Shown: positions 18,598-27,178 of the stretch, piece by piece
How positions within the stretch are numbered: position 1 is the stretch's first letter
How the letters are laid out: the number at the start of each line of letters is the position of its first letter
Assembly: GCF_019048265.1 (NCBI RefSeq)
Contig: NZ_CP077311.1
Location: 1,593,501 to 1,657,500, forward strand
Origin: Aeromonas sp. FDAARGOS 1405
GTDB taxonomy: Bacteria > Pseudomonadota > Gammaproteobacteria > Enterobacterales > Aeromonadaceae
DNA: 64,000 nucleotides
Direction: 5' to 3'
Translations under genes and position numbers: made by a program
Notes under the pieces: model-generated
The model's input: the letters and a program-made list of their open reading frames with translations, nothing else
Databases searched by the model: none
Told to the model about the DNA's origin: nothing

Positions 18598-18690
18598 ATG
18601 AGTGTGGAGCTGAAATGGGCGCTGTTGACCGCTTCGGGTGCATTGGCGATGATCCTGACCATCTGTCTGGCCTCTGTCGCGTTAGCGTGA
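18598..18690 (+). CDS. Predicted 30-residue single-span membrane protein
   Basis: The ATG is preceded by AAAGGAGG with seven-base spacing, among the strongest ribosome-binding sites in the window. The product begins MSVELKWALLTASGALAMIL and ends TICLASVALA: a short polar start, then one hydrophobic helix of about 21 residues. A clean rho-independent terminator follows 23 bases later, so the unit looks like an independent small gene between folK-like and glrK. I recognise no family. Confidence 0.6.
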   Translation: MSVELKWALLTASGALAMILTICLASVALA

Positions 18691-18712
18691 ATCATCACAA
18701 TCCAGATAATCC

Positions 18713-18741
18713 AAACCGGCCCGTTGGCCGGTTTTGTTTTT
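18713..18741 (+). terminator. Rho-independent terminator after the 30-codon ORF
   Basis: AACCGGCC and GGCCGGTT form an 8-bp stem with a CGTT loop, followed by a T-rich tail. It isolates the small ORF from the glrK operon, whose start is at 18791. Confidence 0.8.
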
Positions 18742-18790
18742 CGGGGCGCTGCGGCTATGCTGGCGCACCGGTGAGAAAGCAAGAGAAGAG

Positions 18791-20203
18791 ATGATGACCA
18801 AGGTTCGCCCACGCTCCCTGCTGCAAGTGGTATTGATGGGATTCGTGCTGGTGCTGATGCCGCTGGGCGGGATGATCTGGCACAACAGTACTGCCCTTGC
18901 CCACCTCAGCCAGCTCACCAGTGACGAGATGGAGCGGGCGGTCAAGGATACCCGTCGCGCCACCCTGCTGACGGCGCAGGTTATCGACATTGAACGTACC
19001 TTGCGCCGCTTCGCGGTGCTGGGGGATCGCCGCAGCCTCACCAGCTATCAGCAGCAACTCGACGGGTATCGGGTATTGCTGGCAGAGCATCGCAACTCCA
19101 TCTCCGACGGCCAGCTCTATAGCGGGCTCGACCAGGGGCTGGCCTGGCTCGACAGCTTGCAGGATGCCGCGCTGGCCCAGGCTGCGGTGGCGGGGGACAA
19201 GCTAGAGCTGTTTAACGATGCCAACAAGCAGCTCGAAATGGTTACCCGCAGCCGGGTTGATGAGCACATGGATCGGGTACGTCTCACCATCGCCGGATTG
19301 ACCAGGGAGCTCTGGTGGGTGAGCGGTGCCGTGGCAGCCATCAGCTTGCTGCTGGTCTTTATCTTCACTTACCTCATCATCCACCCGGTACGACAGATTG
19401 AGTCGCGCATCTTGAGTCTGGGGGCGGGGGTGGAGCCCGATCCTCATCCGGTCGATGGCCCTGCCGAGCTGGTGTTGCTGGGGGAGAGGATCCTCTGGTT
19501 GCACGACAAACTCAAGGAGCTGGAGCAGCAGAAATACCAGTTCCTGCGCCATGTCTCCCACGAGCTCAAGACCCCGTTGGCAGTGCTGCGGGAAGGCTCG
19601 GATCTGCTCTGCGAGCAGTTGGTCGGGCCGTTGACGCCGGATCAGCTGGAGATCTGTCAGATGCTTGACGAGAGTAGCCGTCGTCTGCAGACCCTGATCG
19701 AGCGGTTGCTCGACTTTAATCGCCTCAGCCAGCAGGAAGCCTTCGAGCTGGAGTCCGTTCCCCTGCAGCCCATGCTGTCAGAACTCATCGTGGAATATCG
19801 GCTTGCATTGGAGTCCAAGCAGATCCGTGTACACTTGCCGACTGGGCAGGTTGCCCTGTGGGCGGAGCCCTACCGGTTGAGACTGATCCTCGATAACCTC
19901 TTCTCCAACGCTGTCAGTTACGGCGCCAGCGGGGGCAATATCTGGATCAGGGCAGGGCAGGATGAACAGACAAGCTGGCTGGAGGTAGCCAACGAGGGGC
20001 CAGAGATCCCCGCTGCCGATCAGCAACGTATTTTTGAACCCTTCGAACAAGGCAGTACAGTGCGACAAGGTGTATTGAAAGGCTCTGGTATGGGCCTCTC
20101 TATCGCACGGGAGTCTGCCCATAGTCTCGGAGGTGAGTTGGTTCTGGTGAAAGATGAACAGGCGGATGTCTGCTTCAGGTTGACGTTGAAAAGAGAACTA
20201 TGA
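18791..20203 (+). CDS. glrK: Sensor histidine kinase GlrK/QseE
   Basis: A 470-residue inner-membrane kinase. Transmembrane helices lie at about residues 12-32 and 177-197, enclosing a periplasmic helical domain, followed by a HAMP-like linker. The phospho-acceptor histidine is H257 in RHVSHELKTPLAVLREGSDL. The ATPase domain has N-box LILDNLFSNAVSYG and G-box GSGMGLSIARE. In enterobacteria this kinase, the lipoprotein QseG and the regulator GlrR (QseF) form one operon controlling envelope and virulence functions. The same order is present here with 4-base overlaps. The start at 18791 follows AAGAGAAGAG; ATG at 18794 is an alternative. Confidence 0.9.
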   Translation: MMTKVRPRSLLQVVLMGFVLVLMPLGGMIWHNSTALAHLSQLTSDEMERAVKDTRRATLLTAQVIDIERTLRRFAVLGDRRSLTSYQQQLDGYRVLLAEHRNSISDGQLYSGLDQGLAWLDSLQDAALAQAAVAGDKLELFNDANKQLEMVTRSRVDEHMDRVRLTIAGLTRELWWVSGAVAAISLLLVFIFTYLIIHPVRQIESRILSLGAGVEPDPHPVDGPAELVLLGERILWLHDKLKELEQQKYQFLRHVSHELKTPLAVLREGSDLLCEQLVGPLTPDQLEICQMLDESSRRLQTLIERLLDFNRLSQQEAFELESVPLQPMLSELIVEYRLALESKQIRVHLPTGQVALWAEPYRLRLILDNLFSNAVSYGASGGNIWIRAGQDEQTSWLEVANEGPEIPAADQQRIFEPFEQGSTVRQGVLKGSGMGLSIARESAHSLGGELVLVKDEQADVCFRLTLKREL

Positions 20204-20718
20204 AGATACAGCGCGTATTTCCAGCCCTGATGATGGGGTTGCTCGCGGGTTGCTCCTTGCTGCCGCAGCAGGCACAGCGGGACTCCTCCGATATCGCTTT
20301 TGCCAAGCGGATGGAGTTTGCCAACAAGGAGATGCAGGTGCGTCTGCAATACTCCGACTGGCTGCTGGCCAGTCACCCCCAGCAACGGGTGCAGGAGCGT
20401 CAGCGTCTGAAAGGGGCCGACGATCTGGAGAGCCGGGTCAGTCTGGCCATGGTGGACTCCCACCCCGCCGAATCGGTGGCCAATCGCACCGCCGGTCTGG
20501 CGCGCCTGAAGCAGATGCTGCCCGAGCTGGGGCTCGATGCGCAGGCCTTTTTACGTAGCTGGATCGCCCTCGGCGAACAGCTGCTGGCCCGCGACAGCCG
20601 TCGCGATGACCAGAGCCAGGAGATCCAGCGGCTGCGTCGTCAGATCGAGCAGCTGACTGCCATTGACGACCAGCTCAACCAGCGCAAGCTGAATGAGAAT
20701 CGTGAGGCTATACCATGA
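20200..20718 (+). CDS. qseG: QseG-like (YfhG) outer-membrane lipoprotein
   Basis: A 172-residue lipoprotein with signal peptide and lipobox LLAGC (cysteine near residue 18). The rest is mostly helical and ends in a likely coiled coil (about residues 130-165, rich in Q, R and L heptads). It overlaps glrK by 4 bases and glrR by 4 bases, so the three proteins are translationally coupled. In E. coli, YfhG/QseG interacts with the kinase at the periplasmic side and tunes its activity. Sequence similarity is modest; the call leans on position and architecture. Confidence 0.8.
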   Translation: MKIQRVFPALMMGLLAGCSLLPQQAQRDSSDIAFAKRMEFANKEMQVRLQYSDWLLASHPQQRVQERQRLKGADDLESRVSLAMVDSHPAESVANRTAGLARLKQMLPELGLDAQAFLRSWIALGEQLLARDSRRDDQSQEIQRLRRQIEQLTAIDDQLNQRKLNENREAIP

Positions 20719-21995
20719 GCCGGATCCTGTTGGTGGATGACGACGTCAGCCTGCTCAAACTGATGAGCATGCGGCTGCGCAGTCAGGGTTATGAGGTGGA
20801 TACCGCCGACAGTGCGGAGGGAGCCCTTGATCGGCTTCGTCAGCAGCGGGCCGATCTGGTGTTGAGCGATTTGCGGATGGGGGGGATGGATGGCCTTGCT
20901 CTATTCGAGCGGATCCAGGCCCAGTGGTTGGGGCTGCCGGTGATCATCATGACCGCCCACGGCACCATACCGGACGCTATTCAGGCCACCCGCTCCGGCG
21001 TCTTCAGCTTTTTGACCAAGCCCATTGACAAGGATGAGCTGCTGGCCACCATAGAGCATGCTCTCAGCCTGACCCGGCCGAAACAGCAGCAGGAGTGGCA
21101 GTCGTTGATCCTGACCCGCAACCCCCAGCTGGAACAGTTGCTGATTCAGGCCCACAGCATCGCCACTATGGAGGTCCCTGTGCTGATCATGGGGCCATCC
21201 GGTTCCGGCAAGGGGGCAATGGCACAGGCGTTGCACCAGGCCAGCCAGCGGCGCGACAAGCCGCTCTATACCATCAACTGCGCCGCCATTCCCTGGGCTT
21301 CCCTCGATCTACAACTGTTTGGTGAAGATGGCCAATCCGGTCTGTTCGAGCAGGCCAAGGGGGCGACCCTGTTTCTTGACGAGATTGGCAGCTTATCTGA
21401 ATCCTTGCAGGCCAAGCTGCTGCAGGTGATGGAAGAGTATGGCCAGGGCACGCCTGAGGTACGGGTGCTCAGCTCCAGCCATCAGGATCTGGTCAAGGCG
21501 ATGGAGGAGGGGCGCTTTCGGGACGATCTCTTTTACCGTCTTAACGTTGCCAACATCACTTTGCCCTCTCTCAGTGCCCGTAGTGAGGACATTCCGCTGC
21601 TTGCCAGACAGGCGCTGGATGATTATCGCTGCCGCCACAGCGACTGTGCGGCTATGGGCTTCTCACCGGAGGCGCTGGCGATGTTGGCCGCAGCCGCCTG
21701 GCCGGGTAATGTGCGTCAACTCTGCAACCTGGTGGAGCAACTCGCCAGCCTCTGTTGCAGTCCGGTGATCGGGGTCTCCATGGTGGAGTCCGCGTTGAGT
21801 GGTGGTGGCGGCGGCATCCCCTCGTTCAACGAGGCGCGGGCCGAATTCGAGAAGGAGTATCTGATCCGTTTGCTGCGCACCACCGAGGGCAATGTGACCC
21901 TGGCGGCCAACATGGCGGGCAGAAACCGTACCGATTTTTACAAACTATTGAATCGGCACGGTATCGAGGCAGCAAACTTCAAATCGAAGGGATAA
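20715..21995 (+). CDS. glrR: GlrR/QseF response regulator with atypical AAA+ domain
   Basis: A 426-residue NtrC-type protein. The receiver domain (1-120) has acidic pocket DDD at 8-10, phospho-acceptor D52 and the TKP lysine. The AAA+ domain follows with Walker A GPSGSGKG (about 159-166) and Walker B LFLDEIG. The C-terminal Fis-type helix-turn-helix ends NMAGRNRTDFYKLLNRHG. The odd point is that LFG near residue 202 is followed directly by EDGQSGLFEQAKGATLFLDE, so the GAFTGA loop that contacts sigma-54 is missing, and the second surface insertion is also shortened. The Walker A glutamate is replaced by glycine. It may regulate without sigma-54. Confidence 0.88.
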   Translation: MSRILLVDDDVSLLKLMSMRLRSQGYEVDTADSAEGALDRLRQQRADLVLSDLRMGGMDGLALFERIQAQWLGLPVIIMTAHGTIPDAIQATRSGVFSFLTKPIDKDELLATIEHALSLTRPKQQQEWQSLILTRNPQLEQLLIQAHSIATMEVPVLIMGPSGSGKGAMAQALHQASQRRDKPLYTINCAAIPWASLDLQLFGEDGQSGLFEQAKGATLFLDEIGSLSESLQAKLLQVMEEYGQGTPEVRVLSSSHQDLVKAMEEGRFRDDLFYRLNVANITLPSLSARSEDIPLLARQALDDYRCRHSDCAAMGFSPEALAMLAAAAWPGNVRQLCNLVEQLASLCCSPVIGVSMVESALSGGGGGIPSFNEARAEFEKEYLIRLLRTTEGNVTLAANMAGRNRTDFYKLLNRHGIEAANFKSKG

Positions 21996-21996
21996 A

Positions 21997-22479
21997 TCAG
22001 GCGGGATCAATCGCTGCCGGAGCAGCATCGGCTTTTTGGGTTTTATGGGAGAGCCATAAGCCGCTTGCCTTCATCAGGTAACCGAACAAGGCGCCGATGA
22101 TGAGGGAGGGGAGGATCAACCGCCACTCGCCAGCCGCCCCGAAGGTGGCACAGCAACCGGCAAAGGTGCCTGGAATGTAGCCGAGCCACTGCTGCTTGGC
22201 CTGCACGCACATCAGGGTTGCGACTACCCCCGTCATCACATAACCCGCCACACCCGCCCCCCACAGACTGTCACCATGGATCAGCAGCAGTGCCCACAGC
22301 ATGCCGCTGGTGTTGCAGAAGATGGTCTGCAACAGCGCCTTGTAGCCACCGCTTGACGCGAAATAGCTGGTGCAGCCGAGAAAGCCGACCCAGGAGATAA
22401 GGCCGAACGCGACGGCAATCCAGCCCCAGACGGCGGAGAGAATTCCAGTGGTGATGGCGATGGCGATCAGTGGGCTCAT
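21997..22479 (-). CDS. DUF1097-family inner membrane protein
   Basis: A 160-residue protein with four or five transmembrane helices, beginning MSPLIAIAITTGILSAVWGW. The pattern of GFLGCTSYFASSGGYKAL and a C-terminal LIIGALFGYLMKASG matches the DUF1097 (YcdZ-like) family of unknown function. The ATG at 22479 is preceded by GAAGAG; the longer frame opens with a TTG. It ends two bases after the convergent glrR stop. A CRP-like site at 22559-22574 lies 80 bases upstream and could control it. Confidence 0.75.
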   Translation of the reverse strand: MSPLIAIAITTGILSAVWGWIAVAFGLISWVGFLGCTSYFASSGGYKALLQTIFCNTSGMLWALLLIHGDSLWGAGVAGYVMTGVVATLMCVQAKQQWLGYIPGTFAGCCATFGAAGEWRLILPSLIIGALFGYLMKASGLWLSHKTQKADAAPAAIDPA

Positions 22480-22558
22480 GGGGCGACTCTTCAGTTGGCT
22501 TCGCAAAAGGGGCAGCCTACCTCCGGCAATCGGGCCGGCAAGCGGGGGCCGAATTGTG

Positions 22559-22574
22559 TGTGATCTACATCACT
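22559..22574. promoter_or_regulatory. CRP-like binding site
   Basis: TGTGATCTACATCACT matches TGTGA-N6-TCACA at nine of ten core positions and is nearly palindromic. It lies between the divergent DUF1097 gene and the small ORF/msrPQ unit, 80 and 107 bases from their starts. It may activate either; sequence does not decide. Confidence 0.6.
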
Positions 22575-22680
22575 CTTTTCAACTCAGGAATACGCTTGCG
22601 CTCGCGAAAAAAATTCATTGGTGACCGGCCTGACACTCGACCATAGTTAGAGGCCCTGTCCTGCTCATGGAGTGAGTCTG

Positions 22681-22776
22681 ATGGCGCCCAATGTGATCGT
22701 TCCCCTGTTGGTGTTCGTAGTCCTGTTTCTGGTCGGCAATATGGCCAAGGCGCTGCCTCTGCACCACATAATGTAA
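22681..22776 (+). CDS. Possible 31-residue single-span membrane protein
   Basis: The ATG has GGAG eight bases upstream. The product is MAPNVIVPLLVFVVLFLVGN followed by a short basic and polar tail ending HHIM. One strongly hydrophobic helix covers residues 5-21. It lies between a CRP-like site and msrP (71 bases downstream), so it may be a leader gene or regulatory small protein of the msrPQ transcript. I do not recognise it, and a chance ORF cannot be excluded. Confidence 0.4.
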   Translation: MAPNVIVPLLVFVVLFLVGNMAKALPLHHIM

Positions 22777-22847
22777 TCTTGTGTGAAATAAAAATCTGCC
22801 GGGGCGGGTCTTATCCATAGTGCCTCACTCAGCCCTGGGAGTTTTTC

Positions 22848-23849
22848 ATGTTGATCAAGCGTCGTACCGCCCACCCCCTCACCGAACAGGATGTCACCCC
22901 GGAAGCCGTCTATCAGGACCGCCGCCTCATTCTCAAGGGGCTGGGTCTGGGGGCGGCCACCCTGGCGTTTCCCACTCAGGCCGGAGTACTCGATCTGCTG
23001 CGCGGTAAAGAGGATGCTCCCCAATTAGCCACCCAGCCGCTCAACAGCAAGCCTGCGGAGCGCCCGGCCAATCTGGTGCTGACACCGGAAGAGAAGGCAA
23101 CCAGTTACAACAACTTCTATGAGCTCGGCACCGACAAGTCCGACCCGGCTCGCAACGCACATTACCTCAAGCCCGAACCCTGGACCCTCAAGGTGGAGGG
23201 GGAGGTGGCCAAGCCCTTTACCCTAGATGTGTGGGATCTCATCAACAAGAGCGAGCTGGAGGAGCGGATCTACCGGCTACGCTGCGTTGAAGCCTGGTCC
23301 ATGGTACTGCCCTGGAACGGCATCTCGCTGGCAGAGATCATCCGCCGCGCCGAGCCCACCAGTCGCGCCAAGTTTGTCGCCTTCGAGACCCTGTTTGACC
23401 CGAAACAGCTGCCGGGGCAGGCCTCCAGTCTGGGGGGCGGCATCGAGTATCCCTACGTGGAAGGTCTGCGTATCGACGAGGCGATGCACCCTCTCTCTTT
23501 CCTTGCGATGGGGCTCTACGGCAAGACCCTGCCCGCCCAGAATGGCGCGCCGATCCGGCTGGTAGTGCCGTGGAAGTACGGCTTCAAGAGCATCAAGAGC
23601 ATCGTCTCGATCCGGCTGGTAGAGGAGATGCCTCCGACCACCTGGAACCTGCTGGCTCCTAACGAATATGGCTTCTACGCCAACGTCAACCCGCAGGTGG
23701 ATCACCCGCGCTGGAGTCAGGCCAGCGAGCGCTTTATCGGCGAGGGTGGAGTGTTTGGCGCCAAGCGTCAGCCGACCCTGATGTTCAACGGCTATGGTGA
23801 CGAAGTCGCCTCGCTCTATCAGGGGATGGATCTGCGCCAATGGTACTGA
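22848..23849 (+). CDS. msrP: MsrP, periplasmic methionine sulfoxide reductase catalytic subunit (YedY)
   Basis: A 333-residue molybdoenzyme. The N-terminus holds a twin-arginine signal with [14 protein letters not shown] near residue 25, fitting export of the folded, molybdopterin-loaded protein. The molybdenum-ligating cysteine is in [15 protein letters not shown] near residue 145. It repairs oxidised methionines of envelope proteins and takes electrons from the haem protein MsrQ, encoded by the next gene with a 10-base overlap. GGGAG is spaced seven bases before the ATG. Confidence 0.95.
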   Translation: MLIKRRTAHPLTEQDVTPEAVYQDRRLILKGLGLGAATLAFPTQAGVLDLLRGKEDAPQLATQPLNSKPAERPANLVLTPEEKATSYNNFYELGTDKSDPARNAHYLKPEPWTLKVEGEVAKPFTLDVWDLINKSELEERIYRLRCVEAWSMVLPWNGISLAEIIRRAEPTSRAKFVAFETLFDPKQLPGQASSLGGGIEYPYVEGLRIDEAMHPLSFLAMGLYGKTLPAQNGAPIRLVVPWKYGFKSIKSIVSIRLVEEMPPTTWNLLAPNEYGFYANVNPQVDHPRWSQASERFIGEGGVFGAKRQPTLMFNGYGDEVASLYQGMDLRQWY

Positions 23850-24466
23850 GATTGAAACCGGCCCATGTTAGCGGCTTGCGGGCGCTGGTGCATCTGGGCT
23901 CCCTCGGCTTCCTGCTTTGGCTGGTTTTTGCCATTCCGGCAGGTCTGCTGGGGGGCGATCCGGTGCCCGAGCTTATCCACTACCTCGGCAAGGGGGCGCT
24001 CAACCTGCTGCTGCTCACCCTGCTGGTGTCACCGCTGGCCAAGCGCTGGCGGCAGGGGCCGCTCATCAAGCTGCGCCGCCCCCTCGGGCTCTGGTGTTTT
24101 GCCTGGGCGTTGCTCCACTTCATGGCGTGGCTGGGGCTGGATCTGCAGTTTGACTGGGGCTTGATTGGCGGCGAGCTGGTCAAGCGCAGCTACATAGTGG
24201 TGGGGATGGTGGCCCTGCTGCTGCTGGCTGCCCTTAGTATCACCTCGCTGCCCGCATTGCAGCGCAGAATGGGCGCAGCATGGCAGAAGCTACACAACTG
24301 GGTTTATGCGGTAGCCCTGCTGGTGCCGGTGCACTACTGGTGGTCGCTCAAGAGCGGTTGGGGGGAGCCCCTCATCTACCTGCTGCTGGCCTGCGCTCTG
24401 CTTTGGCCGAGGCGGGAGAAGCTGCTGCGCCCCATGCGAGGACGCTGGAACGCAAAAGAGGCCTAA
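23840..24466 (+). CDS. msrQ: MsrQ, haem-binding membrane subunit (YedZ)
   Basis: A 208-residue inner-membrane protein with six hydrophobic helices and several in-membrane histidines, as expected for haem binding in the ferric-reductase-like YedZ family ([30 protein letters not shown]). It passes electrons from the quinone pool or flavin to MsrP. It overlaps msrP at the 5' end and the convergent PepSY gene by 4 bases at the 3' end. Confidence 0.93.
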   Translation: MVLRLKPAHVSGLRALVHLGSLGFLLWLVFAIPAGLLGGDPVPELIHYLGKGALNLLLLTLLVSPLAKRWRQGPLIKLRRPLGLWCFAWALLHFMAWLGLDLQFDWGLIGGELVKRSYIVVGMVALLLLAALSITSLPALQRRMGAAWQKLHNWVYAVALLVPVHYWWSLKSGWGEPLIYLLLACALLWPRREKLLRPMRGRWNAKEA

Positions 24467-24711
24467 TCGGCCTCTTGTTGTTTGATCTCGCCTGTGTAGG
24501 CATCAATGATGAGATATACCGTCTGATCCTGGCGATTGAGGGTTTTGACCTCGAATTTGTCCCCTTCCAGCTCCACTTCCCGAATGTCGTGATACCCTTG
24601 CGCCAGCAGGAGTTTGACCAGCCCGGCCATGTCGAGACGGCTCTGTGCCGCCCAGCTTGTGGCGCTCAACAGGCAAAGGATCAGCAGGAAACTGCGCGGG
24701 ATCATATTCAT
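24463..24711 (-). CDS. Small periplasmic PepSY-domain protein
   Basis: An 82-residue protein with a signal peptide (about residues 1-21, cut after SWA) and a single PepSY-like domain: LVKLLLAQGYHDIREVELEG followed by [18 protein letters not shown]. PepSY domains are found in inhibitors and in proteins next to envelope two-component systems. It is divergent from another PepSY gene only 63 bases away. ATG at 24705 is an alternative start. Confidence 0.75.
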   Translation of the reverse strand: MNMIPRSFLLILCLLSATSWAAQSRLDMAGLVKLLLAQGYHDIREVELEGDKFEVKTLNRQDQTVYLIIDAYTGEIKQQEAD

Positions 24712-24774
24712 TCCGGATTCATGGCTGGCAGACTATAAACGCCATTATGTTAGGTTTTTGGAGATGAATCATCC

Positions 24775-25113
24775 ATGAATAGAGCGCTCCCTCTGCTCGG
24801 GTTATTGCTGCCGGTGCTGGCACAGGCGGTCACGCCTGATGAAGCCCAGCTGCAGCAAGCTGTCCATGAGGGACGGGTTCGGCCCTTCCATGAAATGATG
24901 GAGGTGGCGGCCAGGTTGCCGGTACGGGTGTTGCGGGTGGATCTGGGAGAAGAGGATGGTATCTGGCTCTATGAACTGCGCGTCATCGATCGGGAAAACA
25001 GCGTGATCAAGGTAGCCTATCGGGCCGACAACCTTGAGCTGGTGTGGGCCAAGGGCCACCACCTGGAGCGTCTGTTCGAACCGCCTGTCTCTCCGATCGA
25101 GGATGATGAATAA
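24775..25113 (+). CDS. Periplasmic PepSY-like protein, first gene of a two-component operon
   Basis: A 112-residue protein with a signal peptide (residues 1-18, ending LAQA). The mature part contains LQQAVHEGRVRPFHEMMEVA and WLYELRVIDRENSVIKVAYR, a PepSY-type fold with an acidic C-terminus. It precedes an OmpR-type regulator by 21 bases and is probably co-transcribed with it. Such proteins are often regulated by, or modulate, the adjacent kinase. The function here is inferred only from context. Confidence 0.75.
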   Translation: MNRALPLLGLLLPVLAQAVTPDEAQLQQAVHEGRVRPFHEMMEVAARLPVRVLRVDLGEEDGIWLYELRVIDRENSVIKVAYRADNLELVWAKGHHLERLFEPPVSPIEDDE

Positions 25114-25134
25114 CCCCAGAGTGGAAATCTGTTC

Positions 25135-25791
25135 ATGCGAATTCTGATTGTTGAAGATGAAAAAATCCTGGCCGGCCAGCTGGCTGAGCAGTTGCGCCTC
25201 TCCGGCTTTGTCACCGACCTCTGCCATGATGGCAACGAGGCCGGTTTTCTCGGCGAGACCGAACCCTACGATGCCATCATTCTCGACCTCGGCCTGCCTG
25301 GACGCGATGGCCTGAGCGTGTTGAAGGAGTGGCGCAGCAAGGGGATCGATACGCCGGTGCTGGTGCTGACCGCCCGTGGCCAACTGCACGAGAAGATTGA
25401 GGGGCTAAACGCCGGTGCCGATGACTACCTCACCAAGCCGTTCCAGGTGGCCGAGTTGGTGGCGCGGGTCCATGCGCTGGTGCGACGGGCTGCCGGCAAT
25501 GCCAGCTCCGTTCTGGAGATTGGCGGGGTGCGGCTCGATATGGCGGCCTCCCAGGTGTGGTACGAAGGGACCCCCATCAAGCTGACCGCCCACGAGTTCC
25601 GGGTGCTGGGTTATCTGATGCAGCACAGGGGCAAGGTGGTATCGCGCAGCGAGCTGATCGACCACATCTATGCCCAGGATTTCGATCGTGACTCCAACAC
25701 CGTTGAGGTGTTCATCGGCCGGATCCGCAAGAAGACCCATCCAGACTTGATTGAGACAGTGCGTGGTCTCGGATACCGGATCAACGAATGA
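25135..25791 (+). CDS. OmpR-family response regulator (PhoP/CarR-like)
   Basis: A 218-residue regulator. The receiver domain has acidic residues VEDE at 7-10, phospho-acceptor D51 and the KPF lysine near 101. The winged-helix DNA-binding domain covers about 125-218 (LTAHEFRVLGYLMQHRGKVV, DSNTVEVFIGRIRKK). It resembles PhoP and the CarR/VprA regulators of Vibrio, which control lipid A modification and divalent-cation responses. The kinase gene overlaps its stop codon. Whether it controls the arn genes 20 kb away is only a hypothesis. Confidence 0.88.
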   Translation: MRILIVEDEKILAGQLAEQLRLSGFVTDLCHDGNEAGFLGETEPYDAIILDLGLPGRDGLSVLKEWRSKGIDTPVLVLTARGQLHEKIEGLNAGADDYLTKPFQVAELVARVHALVRRAAGNASSVLEIGGVRLDMAASQVWYEGTPIKLTAHEFRVLGYLMQHRGKVVSRSELIDHIYAQDFDRDSNTVEVFIGRIRKKTHPDLIETVRGLGYRINE

Positions 25792-27137
25792 GGCTGGTCC
25801 GAACCCTGCGGGGGCGGCTGCTTGCCATTGCGCTGGTGTGGTGCGGGCTGTTCCTGTTCGCCACCGGCTTCAGCCTGCAGACCATGATGCGCAACTACTG
25901 GCAGGAGGCAGAGGCTGACGGCTTGCGCCTGCAACTCTACGATCTGCTCTCCCGGCTGGAGGTGGAGAAGAGTGGTCTGCCTGTGGTGATCGAACCGATG
26001 GCCGATCCCCGTTTCAGCCAACCTTACTCCGGCTACTACTGGCAGCTGGAACTGGGGGAAAATGTGGTGGGCCGCTCCCGATCCCTGTGGGACACCCATC
26101 TGGTGAGCCGTGGCCTCAAGTCTGCCTTTGGCGATCCTGACCTCTTTTTTGGCAAGGGCCCCAACAAGGAGCCGCTGCTGATCATGACCCGCACCGTGCT
26201 GTTGCCCGGTTCGGATCGGGTCTTTACCCTGGTGATGGCCAAGGACAGCAGCACCCTGATCCAGACCCTGAAGAAAACTCGCATCAGCCTGTTCCTCGGT
26301 CTCGGCTTTGCCGCCGCCGGTCTGGTGCTCGGCTTCATGTTCCAGATCGTCTATGGTTTGCGGCCGCTGCATCTGCTGCGCCGTGAACTGGGGCGGGTTC
26401 ACGAGGGTCATCAGGAGGGATTCCGGCTGCGCTATCCGCTGGAGATCCAGCCGCTGGTTGAGGATATCAACCGGCTGCTGCACCACTACGGCGAGCTGCT
26501 GCAGCGTGCCCGTGCCCACACCGGCAATCTGGCTCACGCCCTCAAGACGCCGCTCAGCATCATGCGCAATCAGGTTGCCCAGTTGCCGCCGGAGGATCAG
26601 GCCGCCATCGGCGAGCAGCTCGACCAGATCCAGCGCCATATCGACTATCACCTCGGTAAGGCGCGGGTGACCGGCGCCGCCAAGATCCTCGGGGTGTCGA
26701 CCCCGGTGCGGGCGCGGGTGGAGTATATCTGCCGCGCCTTCTCCCGCCTCTATCCGGGCAAGACGGTGGATCTGCAAGTGCCCGCCAATCTGGCGGTCGG
26801 GGTGGAGGAGCAGGACTTCGACGAGATGGTGGGCAATTTGCTGGAGAACGCCTTCAAATGGTCCGCCAGCGAGCTGCGTATCTCCAGCGCCGAGCTGGGG
26901 GGCTGGATCACCCTGCGTATCGAGGATGACGGCCCCGGCATGAGCGAGGATCAGATCGCCAAGGCGGTGCTGCGCGGGGTGCGGCTCGACGAGAAGGTGC
27001 CGGGTTCCGGTCTCGGTCTCAACATCGTCTCCGATCTGGCGGAAGCCTATCGCGGCAGCTTTATTATGGGCCGCGCCGAACTGGGCGGGCTGGCCGCCTC
27101 CCTCTCGTTGCCCAAGGTGGCAAGGGTCGAGAGCTAG
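25788..27137 (+). CDS. Sensor histidine kinase (PhoQ/CarS-like)
   Basis: A 449-residue kinase with two transmembrane helices (about residues 12-32 and 165-187) around a 130-residue periplasmic domain. The phospho-acceptor is H250 in GNLAHALKTPLSIMRNQVAQ. The ATPase domain carries N-box MVGNLLENAFKWS and G-box GSGLGLNIVSDLAEAY. The H-box HALKTPL is typical of PhoQ-type kinases. The start ATG overlaps the regulator's TGA, so the pair is translationally coupled. The signal is unknown; neighbouring PepSY proteins suggest an envelope or metal cue. Confidence 0.88.
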   Translation: MRLVRTLRGRLLAIALVWCGLFLFATGFSLQTMMRNYWQEAEADGLRLQLYDLLSRLEVEKSGLPVVIEPMADPRFSQPYSGYYWQLELGENVVGRSRSLWDTHLVSRGLKSAFGDPDLFFGKGPNKEPLLIMTRTVLLPGSDRVFTLVMAKDSSTLIQTLKKTRISLFLGLGFAAAGLVLGFMFQIVYGLRPLHLLRRELGRVHEGHQEGFRLRYPLEIQPLVEDINRLLHHYGELLQRARAHTGNLAHALKTPLSIMRNQVAQLPPEDQAAIGEQLDQIQRHIDYHLGKARVTGAAKILGVSTPVRARVEYICRAFSRLYPGKTVDLQVPANLAVGVEEQDFDEMVGNLLENAFKWSASELRISSAELGGWITLRIEDDGPGMSEDQIAKAVLRGVRLDEKVPGSGLGLNIVSDLAEAYRGSFIMGRAELGGLAASLSLPKVARVES

Positions 27138-27178
27138 GCATAAGATATGGCATTTGTTTTAGCCTGAGGAAGAGAACC

